Source: Ligustrum vulgare
Lineage: Eukaryota > Streptophyta > Magnoliopsida > Lamiales > Oleaceae
Assembly (NCBI GenBank): GCA_963555705.1
Contig: OY743171.1
Span: 15,685,352-15,749,351 of the forward strand
Direction of reading: 5' to 3'
Length of the DNA: 64,000 nt
The notes under the pieces were generated by a model. That model did no database searches and had not been told where the DNA came from. It was given only the letters and a program-made list of their open reading frames with translations. Each line of letters opens with the position of its first letter. The first letter of the stretch is position 1. The position numbers and the translations under genes were made by a program. Below, one piece after another: positions 10,117 to 23,399 of this stretch.

Positions 10117-11637
10117 ATGGCAATTTCTTCTTTCCCATTATTCCAAGAAGATTGCTCGTCAAACTTCTTTTCTTTAATTCAAGACTTGAACCCCAATAGT
10201 GTTTCATTCACCAATACTACTAATAAGCTCCCAGTGTTTGACGAGTTTTGTAATAAATTGGGGAGTGAATCGGCATCCGTGCAGGATTTGCTAAGCGAAC
10301 TGTTGGGAATTGATTGTCAACTAGAAGTCCAGAAACCAAAGCAGAAAGTACAACCCGTACAATATATACAACAAGATTCTATCTGGGAGTCGAGAAATAA
10401 GCGAAGGAGTCACGAAATGGATGAGGGTGAAAATTACTTGAGTTTCGTTCCGAATCAATATGCTCTTATGGGTTCGAGTTCTGGGCAATCATCTTTTGTT
10501 AAGAGGAGTCGGTCAGAGAGTCATGATGTGATGACAACCTCTGATGAGTCCAGTGGCATGGCAGGTGGCGGCTCGCAGCGTAGATTATGGGTGAAAGACC
10601 GATCTAAAGCGTGGTGGGAGCAAGTCAACAGCCCGGATTTCCCAGAAGAGGACTTTAAGAAGGCTTTTCGAATGAGCAGAGCAACATTTCATATGATTTG
10701 CGAGGAGCTCGAGTCAGTGGTGACGAAAAAGGACACAACGCTGCGGTTGGCAATCCCGGTTCGCCAGCGTGTGGCTGTTTGTATATGGAGATTGGCCACT
10801 GGTGAGGCTCTTCGTGAAGTTTCGAAGCGTTTTGGACTGGGAATTTCTACCTGCCACAAGTTAATCATCGAGGTTTGTTCTGCAATAAAGGGTGTCCTAA
10901 TGTCAAAACTCTTGCAGTGGCCTGACGAGACTAGAATGGAGGAGATTAAAACGGAGTTTGAATTTGCTTCCGGGATACCAAATGTGGGCGGCGCAATGTA
11001 CACGACGCATGTTCCGATCATCGCTCCAAAGGTTAACGTGTCCGCTTATTTCAACAAGAGGCATACCGAGAGGAATCAGAAGACTTCTTACTCGATTACA
11101 GTTCAAGGCGTAGTTGATCCGAGGGGAGTTTTTACAGACATTTGTATCGGTTGGCCTGGTTCAATGACGGACGATCAGGTGCTGGAAAAGTCTGTACTTT
11201 TCCGAAGGGCGACTCAAGGTTCGTTGAAGGATGTTTGGGTTGTTGGGAACTCGGTTTATCCTTTAATGGATTGGGTTTTGGTTCCATATACTCACAAGAA
11301 TCTAACCTGGACACAACATGCCTTGAATGAGAAAATTGACGAGGTTCAAAATGTTGCCAAGGAAGCTTTCATGCGATTGAAAGCGAGGTGGAGTTGTCTG
11401 CAGAAGAGAACAGAGATGAAGCTTCAAGATCTTCCGGTAGTTCTTGGGGCGTGCTGTGTTTTGCATAACATATGCGAGATGAGAAACGAGGGATTGAATG
11501 AAGATATGAGGTTTGATCTGTTTGATGATGAAATTATCCCTGAGAACAATGTGAGGTCGGTTAATGCTTGGCACGCGAGAGATCAGATTGCTCACAAGCT
11601 CTTGCACCAAAATCTTGCAGGCAGGAATGTCCTGTGA
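10117..11637 (+). CDS. ALP1-like protein (domesticated HARBI1/PIF transposase)
   Basis: A 506-residue intact single-exon gene. The frame is open from 10033, but I prefer the ATG at 10117 (MAISSFPLFQED) because the preceding codons look like 5' leader. The N-terminal 170 residues are polar and likely disordered. A DNA-binding-like helical region follows (around AWWEQVNSPDFPEEDFKKAF), and then the DDE_Tnp_4 nuclease fold. The catalytic positions have decayed: the usual GAxDGTH is GAMYTTH and the usual GDxGYPL is GNSVYPL. The Asp in MTDDQVL and the Glu in KEAFMRLKARW remain. This pattern is typical of the plant ALP1/HARBI1-like host family, which lost transposition and includes ALP1, a Polycomb-associated protein. 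The closest relatives I can recall are Arabidopsis At5g12010 and At4g29780. I infer a nuclear, non-catalytic regulatory role. Confidence 0.88.
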   Translation: MAISSFPLFQEDCSSNFFSLIQDLNPNSVSFTNTTNKLPVFDEFCNKLGSESASVQDLLSELLGIDCQLEVQKPKQKVQPVQYIQQDSIWESRNKRRSHEMDEGENYLSFVPNQYALMGSSSGQSSFVKRSRSESHDVMTTSDESSGMAGGGSQRRLWVKDRSKAWWEQVNSPDFPEEDFKKAFRMSRATFHMICEELESVVTKKDTTLRLAIPVRQRVAVCIWRLATGEALREVSKRFGLGISTCHKLIIEVCSAIKGVLMSKLLQWPDETRMEEIKTEFEFASGIPNVGGAMYTTHVPIIAPKVNVSAYFNKRHTERNQKTSYSITVQGVVDPRGVFTDICIGWPGSMTDDQVLEKSVLFRRATQGSLKDVWVVGNSVYPLMDWVLVPYTHKNLTWTQHALNEKIDEVQNVAKEAFMRLKARWSCLQKRTEMKLQDLPVVLGACCVLHNICEMRNEGLNEDMRFDLFDDEIIPENNVRSVNAWHARDQIAHKLLHQNLAGRNVL

Positions 11638-11844
11638 TGACAGAGTTCTGAAGTTAGTCTTTTTAGTGATTCAATTCTTTCATGGCTTGTTCTAGTCATG
11701 GGATAAAATAATTTGATCCAAGTAATTCTTTGATTTATTGTAGACAATCGTTTGCCTTTTAATGAATAGATGAACAGCTTGTGATCTGTTTTGCACGTTC
11801 CATTTTCTCATATTACTGGAAATTTGTGATCGTTGATTGTTTTC

Positions 11845-11987
11845 TGACACTGTTTGATTTATAAAATAGTCTACTTACAATTTTGAGGTAAAAAGTAGCA
11901 ACTGAAAATTGGAGAGACAAAACATGTGTAGTTAAAAAATAATTTGAAAAATTATAAATCAGTTTATTTTGTTTAGCAAACGGATGT
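11845..11987. mobile_element. Tourist-like MITE, diverged
   Basis: Starts near CACTGTTTGATTTATAAA, ends near TTTAGCAAACGG, and contains GAAAATTGGAGAGACAAAAC and ATGTGTAGTTAAAAAATAAT, the core shared with the other copies. It lies in the 3' flank of the ALP1-like gene. Confidence 0.5.
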
Positions 11988-13208
11988 GTTCAATTTGAAT
12001 GGGTTCAAAAGAAGTTGTATTTATATGATTTCAATTTGAAAGCTATAAATGTGCTGAAATTTGATATGTGGCACTCAATTTGTTTGGATTTCCTTAAACT
12101 TTCCGTACAAAGTTCTGTTGGACATCTAATTTTCTTGCTCTGGGTGCTGATTATCCTTTAGACCTTTGTGGTTTGAAGTGTAAACACTTGCTTTTGTTCA
12201 ATTGCTTGAGTCAAAACTTATATTCATGGTACTTACAATATTATTTATTTATATATTATAATGCCAGAAATTTTTGTCTGGCTTCAAACTTATGTGGTTG
12301 TTCAATAGCTTGACTTTTCTACGAATATTTTTATTGCGTGAATCATCAGATGAATGAGTAATTCTATTCATATTAAGTGGCTCTCGATAGTCATCCTACA
12401 GAATATCTTATGTGTAGTTACTATGAAAATTTAGTTGATTATTTTTATTTTAATGGTTAAAACATCCACATATGGCGAATATCGATAATAACTCATTTTA
12501 AATAGCATTGTCGGGTTGAATTTTGCTAAATTTATTCCCTTTGCTTTCATTAGATAACGATTTCAACCGCAATCAAAGGATTGACTCTTCAAAGAATGGG
12601 TTCTATTTTATTTCTGAAATTGAATAGGTGATGGCTATTCAAGAAAGAGTTATCTTGCTGAGGACTATTTTGATTGACTAATCATATTAAACTCACTTGT
12701 CAAAGGGTTTCTCGATTGCACAATCTTCGACTTTTCATGATGGCAACGTTGAGTTTCTGTCGACGGAAATATTTTCTTTGTGTTAGAGATATTATGTGTG
12801 AAAAGAAATATATTTTGGATTAGGGTCATTTTGAAATATTTTGTGTATAGTGACGTCAAAGACATAAAATAATTTATATGAAATTCATACTGACAAATGG
12901 ACGGAGTAACGACAATGAAACAAGAAGAAGAAAAGAAAATAGAATAAAGGTGTCTACGGTTGATGGAAATTGACTCCCAAAATACAACGACCCCCACTTG
13001 TGTTTGTTGCACTCCAAAACACAAGCACAACGAACCAGAATTATGACTTTTGTACTCCAAAGAAATGAAAATGAAAGAAAATCAAACAATATGCAATAAA
13101 TGCAAGAATTTTTTTATTAAGAGGAGTAGAGAATGATATTGTGATGACATATCATTGGTGTGTAGAATACAACATCCCAATGGTTCTATTTATACAGAAT
13201 GAAGGGTT
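11988..13208. other. Intergenic, 3' flank of the ALP1-like gene
   Basis: AT-rich, with no supported gene. Open frames on the minus strand at 12665-13089 have no recognisable motifs. Confidence 0.6.
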
Positions 13209-14151
13209 TTAGATGAAGTGGTGTGAAACCAAATCATTCAACCCTTCCAAATGACACATCTGTTCGGACAACCGTGCGACTGCACGGCTTTTCCCATGCA
13301 ATCGCATTACATCGGCAATTATTTTCCTAAACATATCCCATTCATGACAGTCTTGCAATGGTTGATGTGTGACTTTCACTCCCTCCTCACTGTTAGGATC
13401 GTTTGGTTCCATCTGTTGGTAATCGGGCCTCATTGTTGTCACAAATCCTGGATCAAGATTGTCGACATTGAGCAATTAAGAAGTTATGAACAGCCACTGT
13501 TGCGAGAACAATCTTTTTTTGTGCTTCGAATTCATACTCGGGCATCCTCTGTAAGATGAGAAACCGTTTCTTGAGCATGCGGAAGCTGCGCTCAACTACA
13601 TTCCTACACGATGAGTGCATGTAATTAAATCTTTCCTCACGTGTCCTTGGGATTTAGGCTTGCGATGAAGAGGCCCTATGGAATTCTTGGACGTGATATC
13701 TTTCATTATGTCCCCTATACAGGCCAAGGAAACCCCTTCTATGTGCAAATCCTAAATCAACAAGGTAATACTTATTCCCAAATGGTAACGAAAATCTACT
13801 ACGTGGATTTTCAATTGTAAAGTTCAGCATTCTACTTTCTTGTGTGGAGCCTTCCCAACTGGCAGCCGCGAAAATGAAACACGTGTTGAAATCCAAAATC
13901 GCCAATAAGTTTTGAGTTAATGTTCCTTTCCTGTTATGGTAGCGTTCAACTTTGTCTTGTGGGGGCACCGCTGAGATGTGGGTACCATTCATTGTGCCAA
14001 CGCAATCTTGCAACGCGTAAAGAATCCGTAATTTTGAACGCTTGAGAATATGTTGCGGTGACATTGTATGTTCACAAAAAACTAACGCGTGAATTAGTTG
14101 GAGTATATAGATAATGGATTTGAGGACTTGAATGGAATTTAACAATTTCAT
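13209..14151 (-). pseudogene. PIF/Harbinger transposase fragment, inactive
   Basis: The minus-strand frame from 14151 to 13654 carries the DDE_Tnp_4 landmarks in order: a motif corresponding to VGxxDGTHI, the NRKGT...QNLLAILDF block, a WEGS block, NKYYLVDLGFAHRRGFL and YRGHNERYH. After a TAG stop at 13654 the same frame continues with NVVERSFRMLKKRF and the C-terminal helix, then stops again. A second frame (13475-13209) supplies the PxYQxMEPNDPN tail. The first catalytic Asp is Asn (TMNGTH) and the second is Glu (TQESRML), so it would be inactive even without the stops. It is much closer to an active plant PIF transposase than the ALP1-like gene nearby, and it is a plausible relative of the source that moved the Tourist-like MITEs here. 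Confidence 0.85.
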
Positions 14152-14719
14152 TTCTTTAAATCAATAAATTAGATGCACTGTAACAACAATACGTAGCCTT
14201 TGCATGGTAACAATAAAATAACTTTATTTTTCAATACACACGTTCGCTACTTTATTTCCTAAAATTGAATAGCTATTTGGATGGACAATAATTGTTTCCA
14301 AACAAGTTCATGTAATAATGGAGTAAAAAAGAAAAAAAGAAAAAAAAAATTTAAACAAAGAGCAACCAACGTTATTTCAACGTCCATTGAGCCTCCTAAT
14401 TCACTTCATCCTAGGCTTTTATATCTTTTGCTTACGCTTGAGCTTATCATTCCAATGACAGACTGCATACATTTATTAACATACGAACATTCTGCTATTA
14501 TTCAAAACAAATAGTGACTATGCTTATCAAACAAGCTGGAAAATAACCCAAAAAAATGTGGCAGATTTTAACGCACTGGACTGGCCACAGTTCGAACCAA
14601 ATAAGTGCACAATTTCTATAATCACTTCCATGAAACGGTCAAAAGTCAAGCACCCTCAACATTGAACTCATCCTGGGAAACCTATAAGTTGAGGAACATA
14701 CATTCACAACTTAAACATT

Positions 14720-14783
14720 GACAATGAAATTGTTTCCATGCAATCAAAAATGACAATGAAATTGTTTCCATACAATCAAAAAT
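14720..14783. repeat. 32-bp tandem duplication
   Basis: A unit beginning GACAATGAAATTGTTTCCAT occurs twice in a row with one difference (G versus A). The surrounding 14160-14850 is AT-rich and otherwise unremarkable. Confidence 0.85.
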
Positions 14784-14839
14784 CACAATTGAGAACCACC
14801 ATAACATCATCAACAACATCATCAACAAGATTTAGAATT

Positions 14840-14936
14840 CTGGGTTGGAGATGACTTTGTTTGATAGTGCAAAATTACACTATTTTAGTGCAAATTTACT
14901 CCAAAATGAAGTAAATAGGTTGGAGATGCTCTAAGA
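14840..14936. mobile_element. Possible Harbinger-type terminal region
   Basis: GGTTGGAGATGCTCTAAG at 14918-14935, and a related GGGTTGGAGATGACTTTG at 14842, resemble plant Harbinger/Tourist ends of the GAGCATCTCCAACC type. This could be the right end of the element that carried the transposase fragment at 13209-14151. I did not find a matching left end. Confidence 0.3.
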
Positions 14937-15328
14937 CGGATAGCATGAAGCTTGAATTAGACATAATGGGCAAGGCAATTCTATTAGTGAATTCTTACTA
15001 TAAAGATTATGGACACTCACATTTGCCCCATAATCCAATCTTACCAACTTATATTTTTGTAGTTCACCGAATAAATCACCTCTCAAATTGTTGAGGAATC
15101 CATTGGTAGGCTAGAGAAATCTAATGTAGCAAATTGAAATATCTAAAGGAAAACAAAATAAAAGTGATCTCAAGAGAGCAACTTAGATCATGAAAACAAG
15201 GTTGTGAGAGTACAAGCATCAATGGCACCCTAGTTCCGAAACCAAGTAACGGAAAGTATCATGAGCTTATGTTCTGACCTAAGTAAGCGAGTAATACGGA
15301 ACACATGAAACCCTATGGATAACAATAA

Positions 15329-15440
15329 AGCCCCTGTTCGGTATAGATTAAAATCATGTTATTAGTAGATTTTGATAAAAGTTAATGATATATATGGTTG
15401 AACAACTGTGAATCCTTATAAATGTGTGGTTGAAATTAAG
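15329..15440. mobile_element. Tourist-like MITE fragment
   Basis: TAA is followed by AGCCCCTGTTCGGTATAGAT, then ATATGGTTGAAC and AAATGTGTGGTTGAAATTAA. It has one recognisable end and part of the family core. The other end is not clear. Confidence 0.35.
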
Positions 15441-15715
15441 GGTAAATATATTGACACCACACTTTTTGTTATCCACGCCATATTTTAATTGCAATGAAGA
15501 TCCCTAATTTTTCCTTATTTTTACATTTACCACGCCAAGTTTTTTTTTTTTTTTTTTATAATTTTTTTATCAACTTTTTATTAATTTTCACATATTGTCT
15601 TTAGAGACGATTTTCGTTCAACATATTTGTTACGAGTGCTAAAAATACTTATTTATCTCTCATACTTTTAAATAATCAACATAAATCTCATTATATATAA
15701 AAGATTCAAAATCTC

Positions 15716-16175
15716 AATTGACACTATTCATTCAATTTCAATTAAACACTATTCATCCAATTAAAATCAAACTCTATTCACTATTTATCAAATTGCAATT
15801 AAACACTATTCATCCAATTAAATTTAAATACTATTCATCTAATTTAGATACTATTTATGATTCATCGAATTTAGACACTATTCATCCAATTAAACACTAT
15901 GCGAGCAATAATTGGATGTACTATTCATCTAGTTAAATACTATGCGGGCAAAATGTTCCGATTTTCCATCAATTTAGGTACAATTCATCCAATTAAACTC
16001 TATGCGGGCAAATTACCCGAATTTTTCATCAATTTAGGCATTATTCATTCAATAAATTTAGGTATTATTCATCAAATTAAACACTATGCGGGCAAATTAT
16101 CTGAATATTTCATCAATTTAGGTATTATTCATCCAATTAAATTTAGGCACTATTCATCCAATTAAAAAATATGCG
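15716..16175 (+). repeat. Irregular repeat array of CACTATTCATCCAATTAAA units
   Basis: About twenty variants of an 18-20 bp word (ACTATTCATCCAATTAAA) occur in about 460 bp, in the same orientation. They are mixed with a longer unit containing CTATGCGGGCAAATTA and CATCAATTTAGG. The pattern looks hierarchical, with short words inside a larger, partly duplicated unit. It lies upstream of a Helitron-like 3' end at 16796 and may be internal to that element. Confidence 0.75.
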
Positions 16176-16770
16176 GACAACGATTGGATTTAATGCACTA
16201 TTCGATCACCTGTTCAAAGATTACCTTGGACATTTTTATGGAGACATTCTCATGTTCCTATTTTTATCGTTTTGTGTTACTTATTTTTTTCGTTAAGTTA
16301 ATTATGAGAGTTCAAATAAAGTCGTAATAGCAATATCTTAATATTGATGTGAAGTTTTCGCACAATACTTTGTTACATTATTTTCGAATTATTAAACTGT
16401 GGCAAAAATTGTAGTCATTTAAAATGATCCATTAGGATTGTATTTCGTCTTTCATTAATTTTTTCTTTCGTTTTCCTTTTTGGTTTGTCCTAAATTATAT
16501 GTTACTTTCCTTATTGAGATTACATTAATGTCTTGATTTTTTAATATACTCCTATTTAATATGCATTGTTATTAACACTTATTTACTACTTATTATTTAA
16601 TGTAGGGGTATATTAGGTAAAATGTAAGCAAATTTATAGTTCCAACATATAATAATTATGTTTTCTTAATCCTTGTAAAAATAAAAATAAGTCTATCTTT
16701 ATGGGATAAGTGGAGTATCAAACAAGAAATCATTTTCGAAACTTCTCTTATAGGAAAATACTGTCAATAT

Positions 16771-16796
16771 GCGTGCAAAGCACGCACCAAAACTAG
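16771..16796 (+). mobile_element. Helitron-type 3' terminus
   Basis: A perfect 6-bp stem hairpin (GCGTGC AAA GCACGC, 16771-16785) is followed 7 nt later by CTAG (16793-16796) and T. The canonical layout is a GC-rich hairpin just before CTRR with insertion 5' to T. The matching 5' TC end was not located. The array at 15716-16175 would lie inside. Confidence 0.55.
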
Positions 16797-17336
16797 TAAG
16801 TAATAAAAAAATTAAACAAAATATTTACACATCTCTTCAGTACAAATTAGCAGAATATTTGAAAAGAAATCGTGATTAGAAATAAAATATGTTAATTAAT
16901 TGAATGTTATGAATAATAATGCAATTAAAAAAAATTGAGCACACAAAAACAAAAGTAAAAAAACACTGAAGATCTTTCTTACAATTAAAATGTGGTGTAG
17001 ATATAAAAAAAATATGGTATTGATATAATTACCATAAAATTAATTGTTGACTATTAAAATCAAATTTTAATCAAAATCAATCAGGGATTAAAAGTCTACT
17101 TTGCAAGACTAAATACTTTTGAGATTAAGAAATTGTAACATTTAAAATAACTGCAGCCGAAATAGCTACATATATTGTCGAAATAGCAAATATCTGATTA
17201 TTTTTAAGAGTTCCATATCTTCAAACTTATGCACATTATCATCTGTCCTGAGAATATGTACTAATACTAAAGTAAAAACTTGAAAGCAAAATGTAAGAAA
17301 CTGAAAAACAGTTACAATTTCATAACTGTAAGAGCC

Positions 17337-18968
<1,632 letters not shown>

Positions 18969-19054
18969 TTATTGAGGCTTATCTGTTACAGACAATAAAA
19001 TTGTGCAAGGAAAATGACAAATAAAACGTGCATCATTACAATACTGTGTTCCGC

Positions 19055-19212
19055 GGCTGTTTAAACAGGAAAGAGAATTTTTTTTTGTTGTTTTCGAGGT
19101 AAAATATGTGATTAAAAATTGGAGAGAAAAAATATGTGTGGTTAAAAAATAATTTGAAAAATTGTATAGTTTAATTTATAGTATAAACTTTAATTTAATT
19201 AAGCCTCCGAAC
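19055..19212. mobile_element. Tourist-like MITE, end-truncated
   Basis: Contains the family core (AAAATATGTGATTAAAAATT, then GGAGAGAAAAAATATGTGTG) and ends AAGCCTCCGAACACA. The left end (CCGCGGCTGTTTAAACAGG) is diverged. It sits 0.2-0.35 kb upstream of the threonine synthase start codon. Confidence 0.55.
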
Positions 19213-19776
19213 ACACTGTGAAATATGTATACAATATTCACTCTCCTGTTATTTATAAGTTTGAATTAATCGATGAGAGTCAAAATGTATAAAGAATTTA
19301 AACTTCATCGTTTCTATTCGATCTGTACCCCTATTGGTGCTTGCTCCAAATTTAGTCTGAATCCTTTTTCTTTTTCAACAATTGGGATAAACAGTTTTTT
19401 ATTTATTTTTCTTAATATTATTTCTAATCCTACAAATTATTTATATATTCATTATCTATTTAATTAGTTTTAATTTTATTTTAAATTAGTAGTTAAAGAT
19501 TTGAAAGTACCTAATAAAATGTCATTATTGTGAACGTAAAAAATTAAATTATTAAATTATTCATCTCAAACAACTACATTGAATGCTTGTCTTCAAAAAT
19601 AAATAAAGGCATGTCTTCGAAAGCATACACCACAATCTTTCAATTACAACTATTCAAACAAACGTTGTTGTTACTAACATTAATTGTAACATTATCATAC
19701 GCGAAAACCAAAAATAAAAATAAAAATAACAATAATAAAAATAATAATAATTAAAATACTAAAAAAATAACAAAAT

Positions 19777-19777
19777 A

Positions 19778-19853
<76 letters not shown>
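19777..19853. repeat. (AAT)n microsatellite, about 25 units
   Basis: An uninterrupted trinucleotide AAT run. It yields a spurious poly-Tyr frame on the minus strand. Confidence 0.97.
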
Positions 19854-19856
<3 letters not shown>

Positions 19857-20278
19857 CGACAACAAAAATAACAACAATAATTGGTTAATTAAATAGATAA
19901 AATGAGGTTTATGAAAAAAAAAATGACATTTTCATAAATAAATAAATGACATTTTGGTAATAAAATTTTATCCCAAATTTGGGATAAATGAATACTGCTA
20001 TCCCAAATTTGTGAATTATTCCAAAATTGAGATAGAGATTGGGGTATGGTTAGAAAGAAAAAAAACTAAATTTGGGAGACTAAATTTGTGATTTTTATCC
20101 CAAATTTAGCCCACCCTTGGATATGGTTTAAGCACAAGTTGATTCGTCCTCTATAAAAATACAATTTTATTTTATATATATATATTCACATATTCATGAA
20201 TATGTGAATTTTATTAATTTTATTATTATTATTTAGTATTGCTTCACACAAAGATGATCCTCACAAATTAAAACATAA

Positions 20279-21349
20279 GGCTGAGTTCTCTTTGTGTTTC
20301 AGTTTCCTGTTTTCATTTTCGAAAATATTTTCTGTTTTCCATTTTCTGTGACTTTTTTCGAAATTGCTGAAAACGCGTTTGGTTTGTTATTTCTGAAAAC
20401 TGTTTTCGAAAATGAAAAGCTAGAAAACGCGTTCTGTTTAAAATTTTGAAGAAAATTATTTCATATTGTTTGTGAATATAAATGAAATAAAGATATCATA
20501 TTTTGAGTTACACAACAAAAATAAATGAAATAACCCCTATCACACAATTTGGTTATACCAAAAAAGTTCAAAAATTCATGTTGCTTTTCAAAAGTAATCG
20601 TTCCACATTTGAGTAGTAATTTTCCCTTCTAAAGTAATCGTTCCATTTAATACTTTATATAGATACATCCTTCTAGTAAGCACTCATAACGTTTAAAATT
20701 TAAGTTTCAATAAAATTTGCAAAAATCAATTTACGTTAATTAATTATGTCTTTACAAAATAAGTGTCTACAATACAAAAGTAAAAAAGAAAGGTTTAATA
20801 ATTAAGCACATGATACATCATCAGAAAGATGGTTGAATTTGGAGTTCTACGCAAAAAGCAGAGTACAATTCGGAGTTGTACATCAAAAGTTATACATGTT
20901 TGAAGACAATGACCTATAAAGCAAATACGAAAAGGACTAAATTGAAAGAAAAGTAAAATTTGTGAACTAATGTGCAACAAAATCTGAAGTTGAGGGACCT
21001 AAGTTGCAAATAAATTAGGATATTTTCGAAAGAAATTTCAAAATTTGAGGATTAAAATGACAAGTTTTGAAAATCAGGGACCAATAATGTAATTAAAAAT
21101 GATAAATTTTGACAAATTTCAAATTTTTTTGATTATTTTATTATTATTATTTTTTTTAAATGGAAAACGCGCGTTTTCCACTTACAAGGCAAAAATTTCG
21201 GAAAACGCGGAAAACGTGATTTTCACGTTTTCCATTTCCTTTACAAATTTTGAAAACCTTTTCCGAAAACGGCTCAAGAGAACGCGTTTTTCGCGTTTTC
21301 GGAAATGGAAAACGGAAAACGACTGGAAAACGTCAAAGAGAACGCAACC
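20279..21349. mobile_element. Non-autonomous PIF/Harbinger-like element, 1.07 kb, copy A
   Basis: Flanked by TAA on both sides (20276-20278 and 21350-21352). The left end GGCTGAGTTCTCTTTG is the inverse of the right end CAAAGAGAACGCAACC. Both arms are rich in GAAAACGCG and CGTTTTCC, including GAAAACGCGCGTTTTCC near 21163-21179. No transposase is encoded. A shorter relative lies at 32852-33724. The 3-bp TAA/TTA duplication and GG-start termini fit the Harbinger superfamily. Confidence 0.75.
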
Positions 21350-21889
21350 TAAGTCACTCACGCATAACATTAGGTGTCCATTTGGAAATGTGGAAAGAAG
21401 ACGAATTTCAGGGAATTGAATTCCTGGAAATTAGAAGTTTAATGTATTTGATTGGTTTAATTTTCGAGATGAAAAAGTATAAAATTTTATAAGTTTTGTT
21501 GTTTGATTGACATTATTTTTCATGAAAAATAAAACAAAATTTCAATTTTTCTTCATACATTTGTATTTGATAATAATAATAATATTAAATTTTAGAAAAA
21601 AAATAAGTCAACTAACAATAAAAAAGGACCAAATGAGGCGAATATGGTTTTTCACTCCTACCTACGTGCCAAGAAACCAATTCATCAAAATCAAGGAAAA
21701 TTATGGATTCCTAGAAAAGTTGGAAAACGAATTTCATAGAAAATTTAGACAATCAAAAAATACAAAAGTTGGAAAGTGAAAACAATTTTCATGGAAAATT
21801 TGTGATTTCAAACAAGGTGAATACAAACGAGGAGGGGATTGTAATTTAGAAAGTAAACATAAAATACATAGTTTGTTTTCAGAAGATTC
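21350..21889. other. Spacer between Harbinger-like element and pararetrovirus remnant
   Basis: AT-rich, with repeated TGGAAA and AATTTC words near 21385-21430 and 21700-21800. These could be arms of a further decayed MITE. No gene is visible. Confidence 0.4.
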
Positions 21890-23385
21890 AAGTCAAAGTC
21901 TTATTATAGATCTAATTATAAATTTTTCAAAAATTTAGAATCAGATAATAAAAGATTTACTAAAATTTTAGAAACAGTTTTAGATCATCTTAAAACAAAA
22001 AATACCAAGTTAAAAAATATTAAAGAAAGCCTCTTACATTAAAGATCAAAATTGTGTTATTTTAGAAAACATATCAAAATCAGACAAAGTACCCATTAAG
22101 ATAGATTTTTCAGAATTAACAAAAAAATTTGATCTTAATAAACCTAAAAAGATAGAACTTGAAATAAAAAAGATAATTATAAAAATAGAAGAATTTGTTA
22201 AAGAATTAAAAATGTTTAATTCTTAGTTAATGAACGAAAACTATTTAATAGACAGAAATTATCTAGAAGCATTAGAATTTTGAAAGACTCTTCACAAACA
22301 AGCACAAGGAATAAAAAGCCTTGATTCACAAAAAATCTCAGAATCAACTTTAATTAAGCAAAATAATTTGATAATTACATTACTAGTCTCATTATGTAAA
22401 AAAATCGATACTTTAGACAAAGCAAAATTACCAATTTCTTCATTACACTGAAAGTGATTTAAAACTCATAACAGGAAAATTAGGAAATTTAAATCTAGAA
22501 AAAACCGGTAAAGAAAAAGTAACTAGAAGATTACCTAGAGAATTAAAATTCCCAAGATGAGTTTGTCAACACCTTTTTTTAGGAAGGTCTAGAACAATCA
22601 GTGAACAAACATCTAGACCTAGTACATCAGGAATAAATAGAAATTTGTTGAATAAAATTTTAAGAAGAACAGAGCAACATGATCAAAGTATTGAAGAAAT
22701 TCTTGATCCCTAGGAAGATTATGTAAGATTTCAAACACATGATTTAAGAATCCTTAATCCAGATGTGTTATATAATAGAGGAATATTTGAATCAAAAACC
22801 CAGTTTTTTAGACATAAAAGACAGGTTTCAGTTCAGTGCATAGGTAACCAGGTTAAAAAATTAAATTAAATTTCAGAAAATTCTAAGAGAGAATTAAAAA
22901 AGAGAAATTATAAATTTATTCATTTAGGATTAATAGTCATAGGAATAAAAGGAATGACAAGAAAAAATGTAGGATGTAAAACCTTAATAACTGTTTATGA
23001 TGAAAGATTCAACAACATAGATAAAAGTCAAATAGCCAGCATGGAAGTAGACATGAATAATAATAATGGTATAATATACTGTAATCCAGATTTTTTAATA
23101 ACTATTAAAGATTTTTCAAACAAAATAAAAATGTGAATTCAAACTAAAGGATACGAAGATGCTGAAAGTGGAGAAAACTTATTAATTTATATAGGGTTTT
23201 TAGGAAGATGTATGGTTAAACCAAGCGAATATTCAGCAGAACAATTAGCAGAATTAGAATGGAACATGGATAAGTTTTTAGAAGAACAAGAAAAAACTAT
23301 TGCACCAAGAGAATCCATAACTTATAAAGATAGCTATGGTAGGACTAGCTTAAGATTTATAGATTATAAACAAGTCCAAAAATAA
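21890..23385 (+). pseudogene. Endogenous pararetrovirus remnant, leader and movement-protein region
   Basis: A plus-strand coding remnant broken by many stops and shifts (in-frame stops include those near 22866, 23134-23136 and 23383-23385). Between about 22915 and 23230 it has the hallmarks of a caulimovirid (30K superfamily) movement protein: a hydrophobic IxLGLIVIGIKG-type strand, the central acidic MEVD motif, a PD...IKDF segment and a short GFLGR element. The upstream part (21890-22560) is Lys-, Glu- and Asn-rich and probably coiled-coil, as in the N-terminal part of such polyproteins. Codon use is extremely A-rich compared with neighbouring host genes. The coat-protein remnant follows directly. 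It cannot make a working protein as it stands. Confidence 0.8.
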
Positions 23386-23399
23386 CATGAAGAAGAAGA

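Noticed and set aside
10689..11610. Several minus-strand frames opposite the ALP1-like gene
   Set aside because: Shadows of a conserved plus-strand coding sequence. Their translations show no family features.
19695..19877. 60-codon minus-strand frame of almost pure Tyr
   Set aside because: It is the translation of the AAT microsatellite at 19777-19853.
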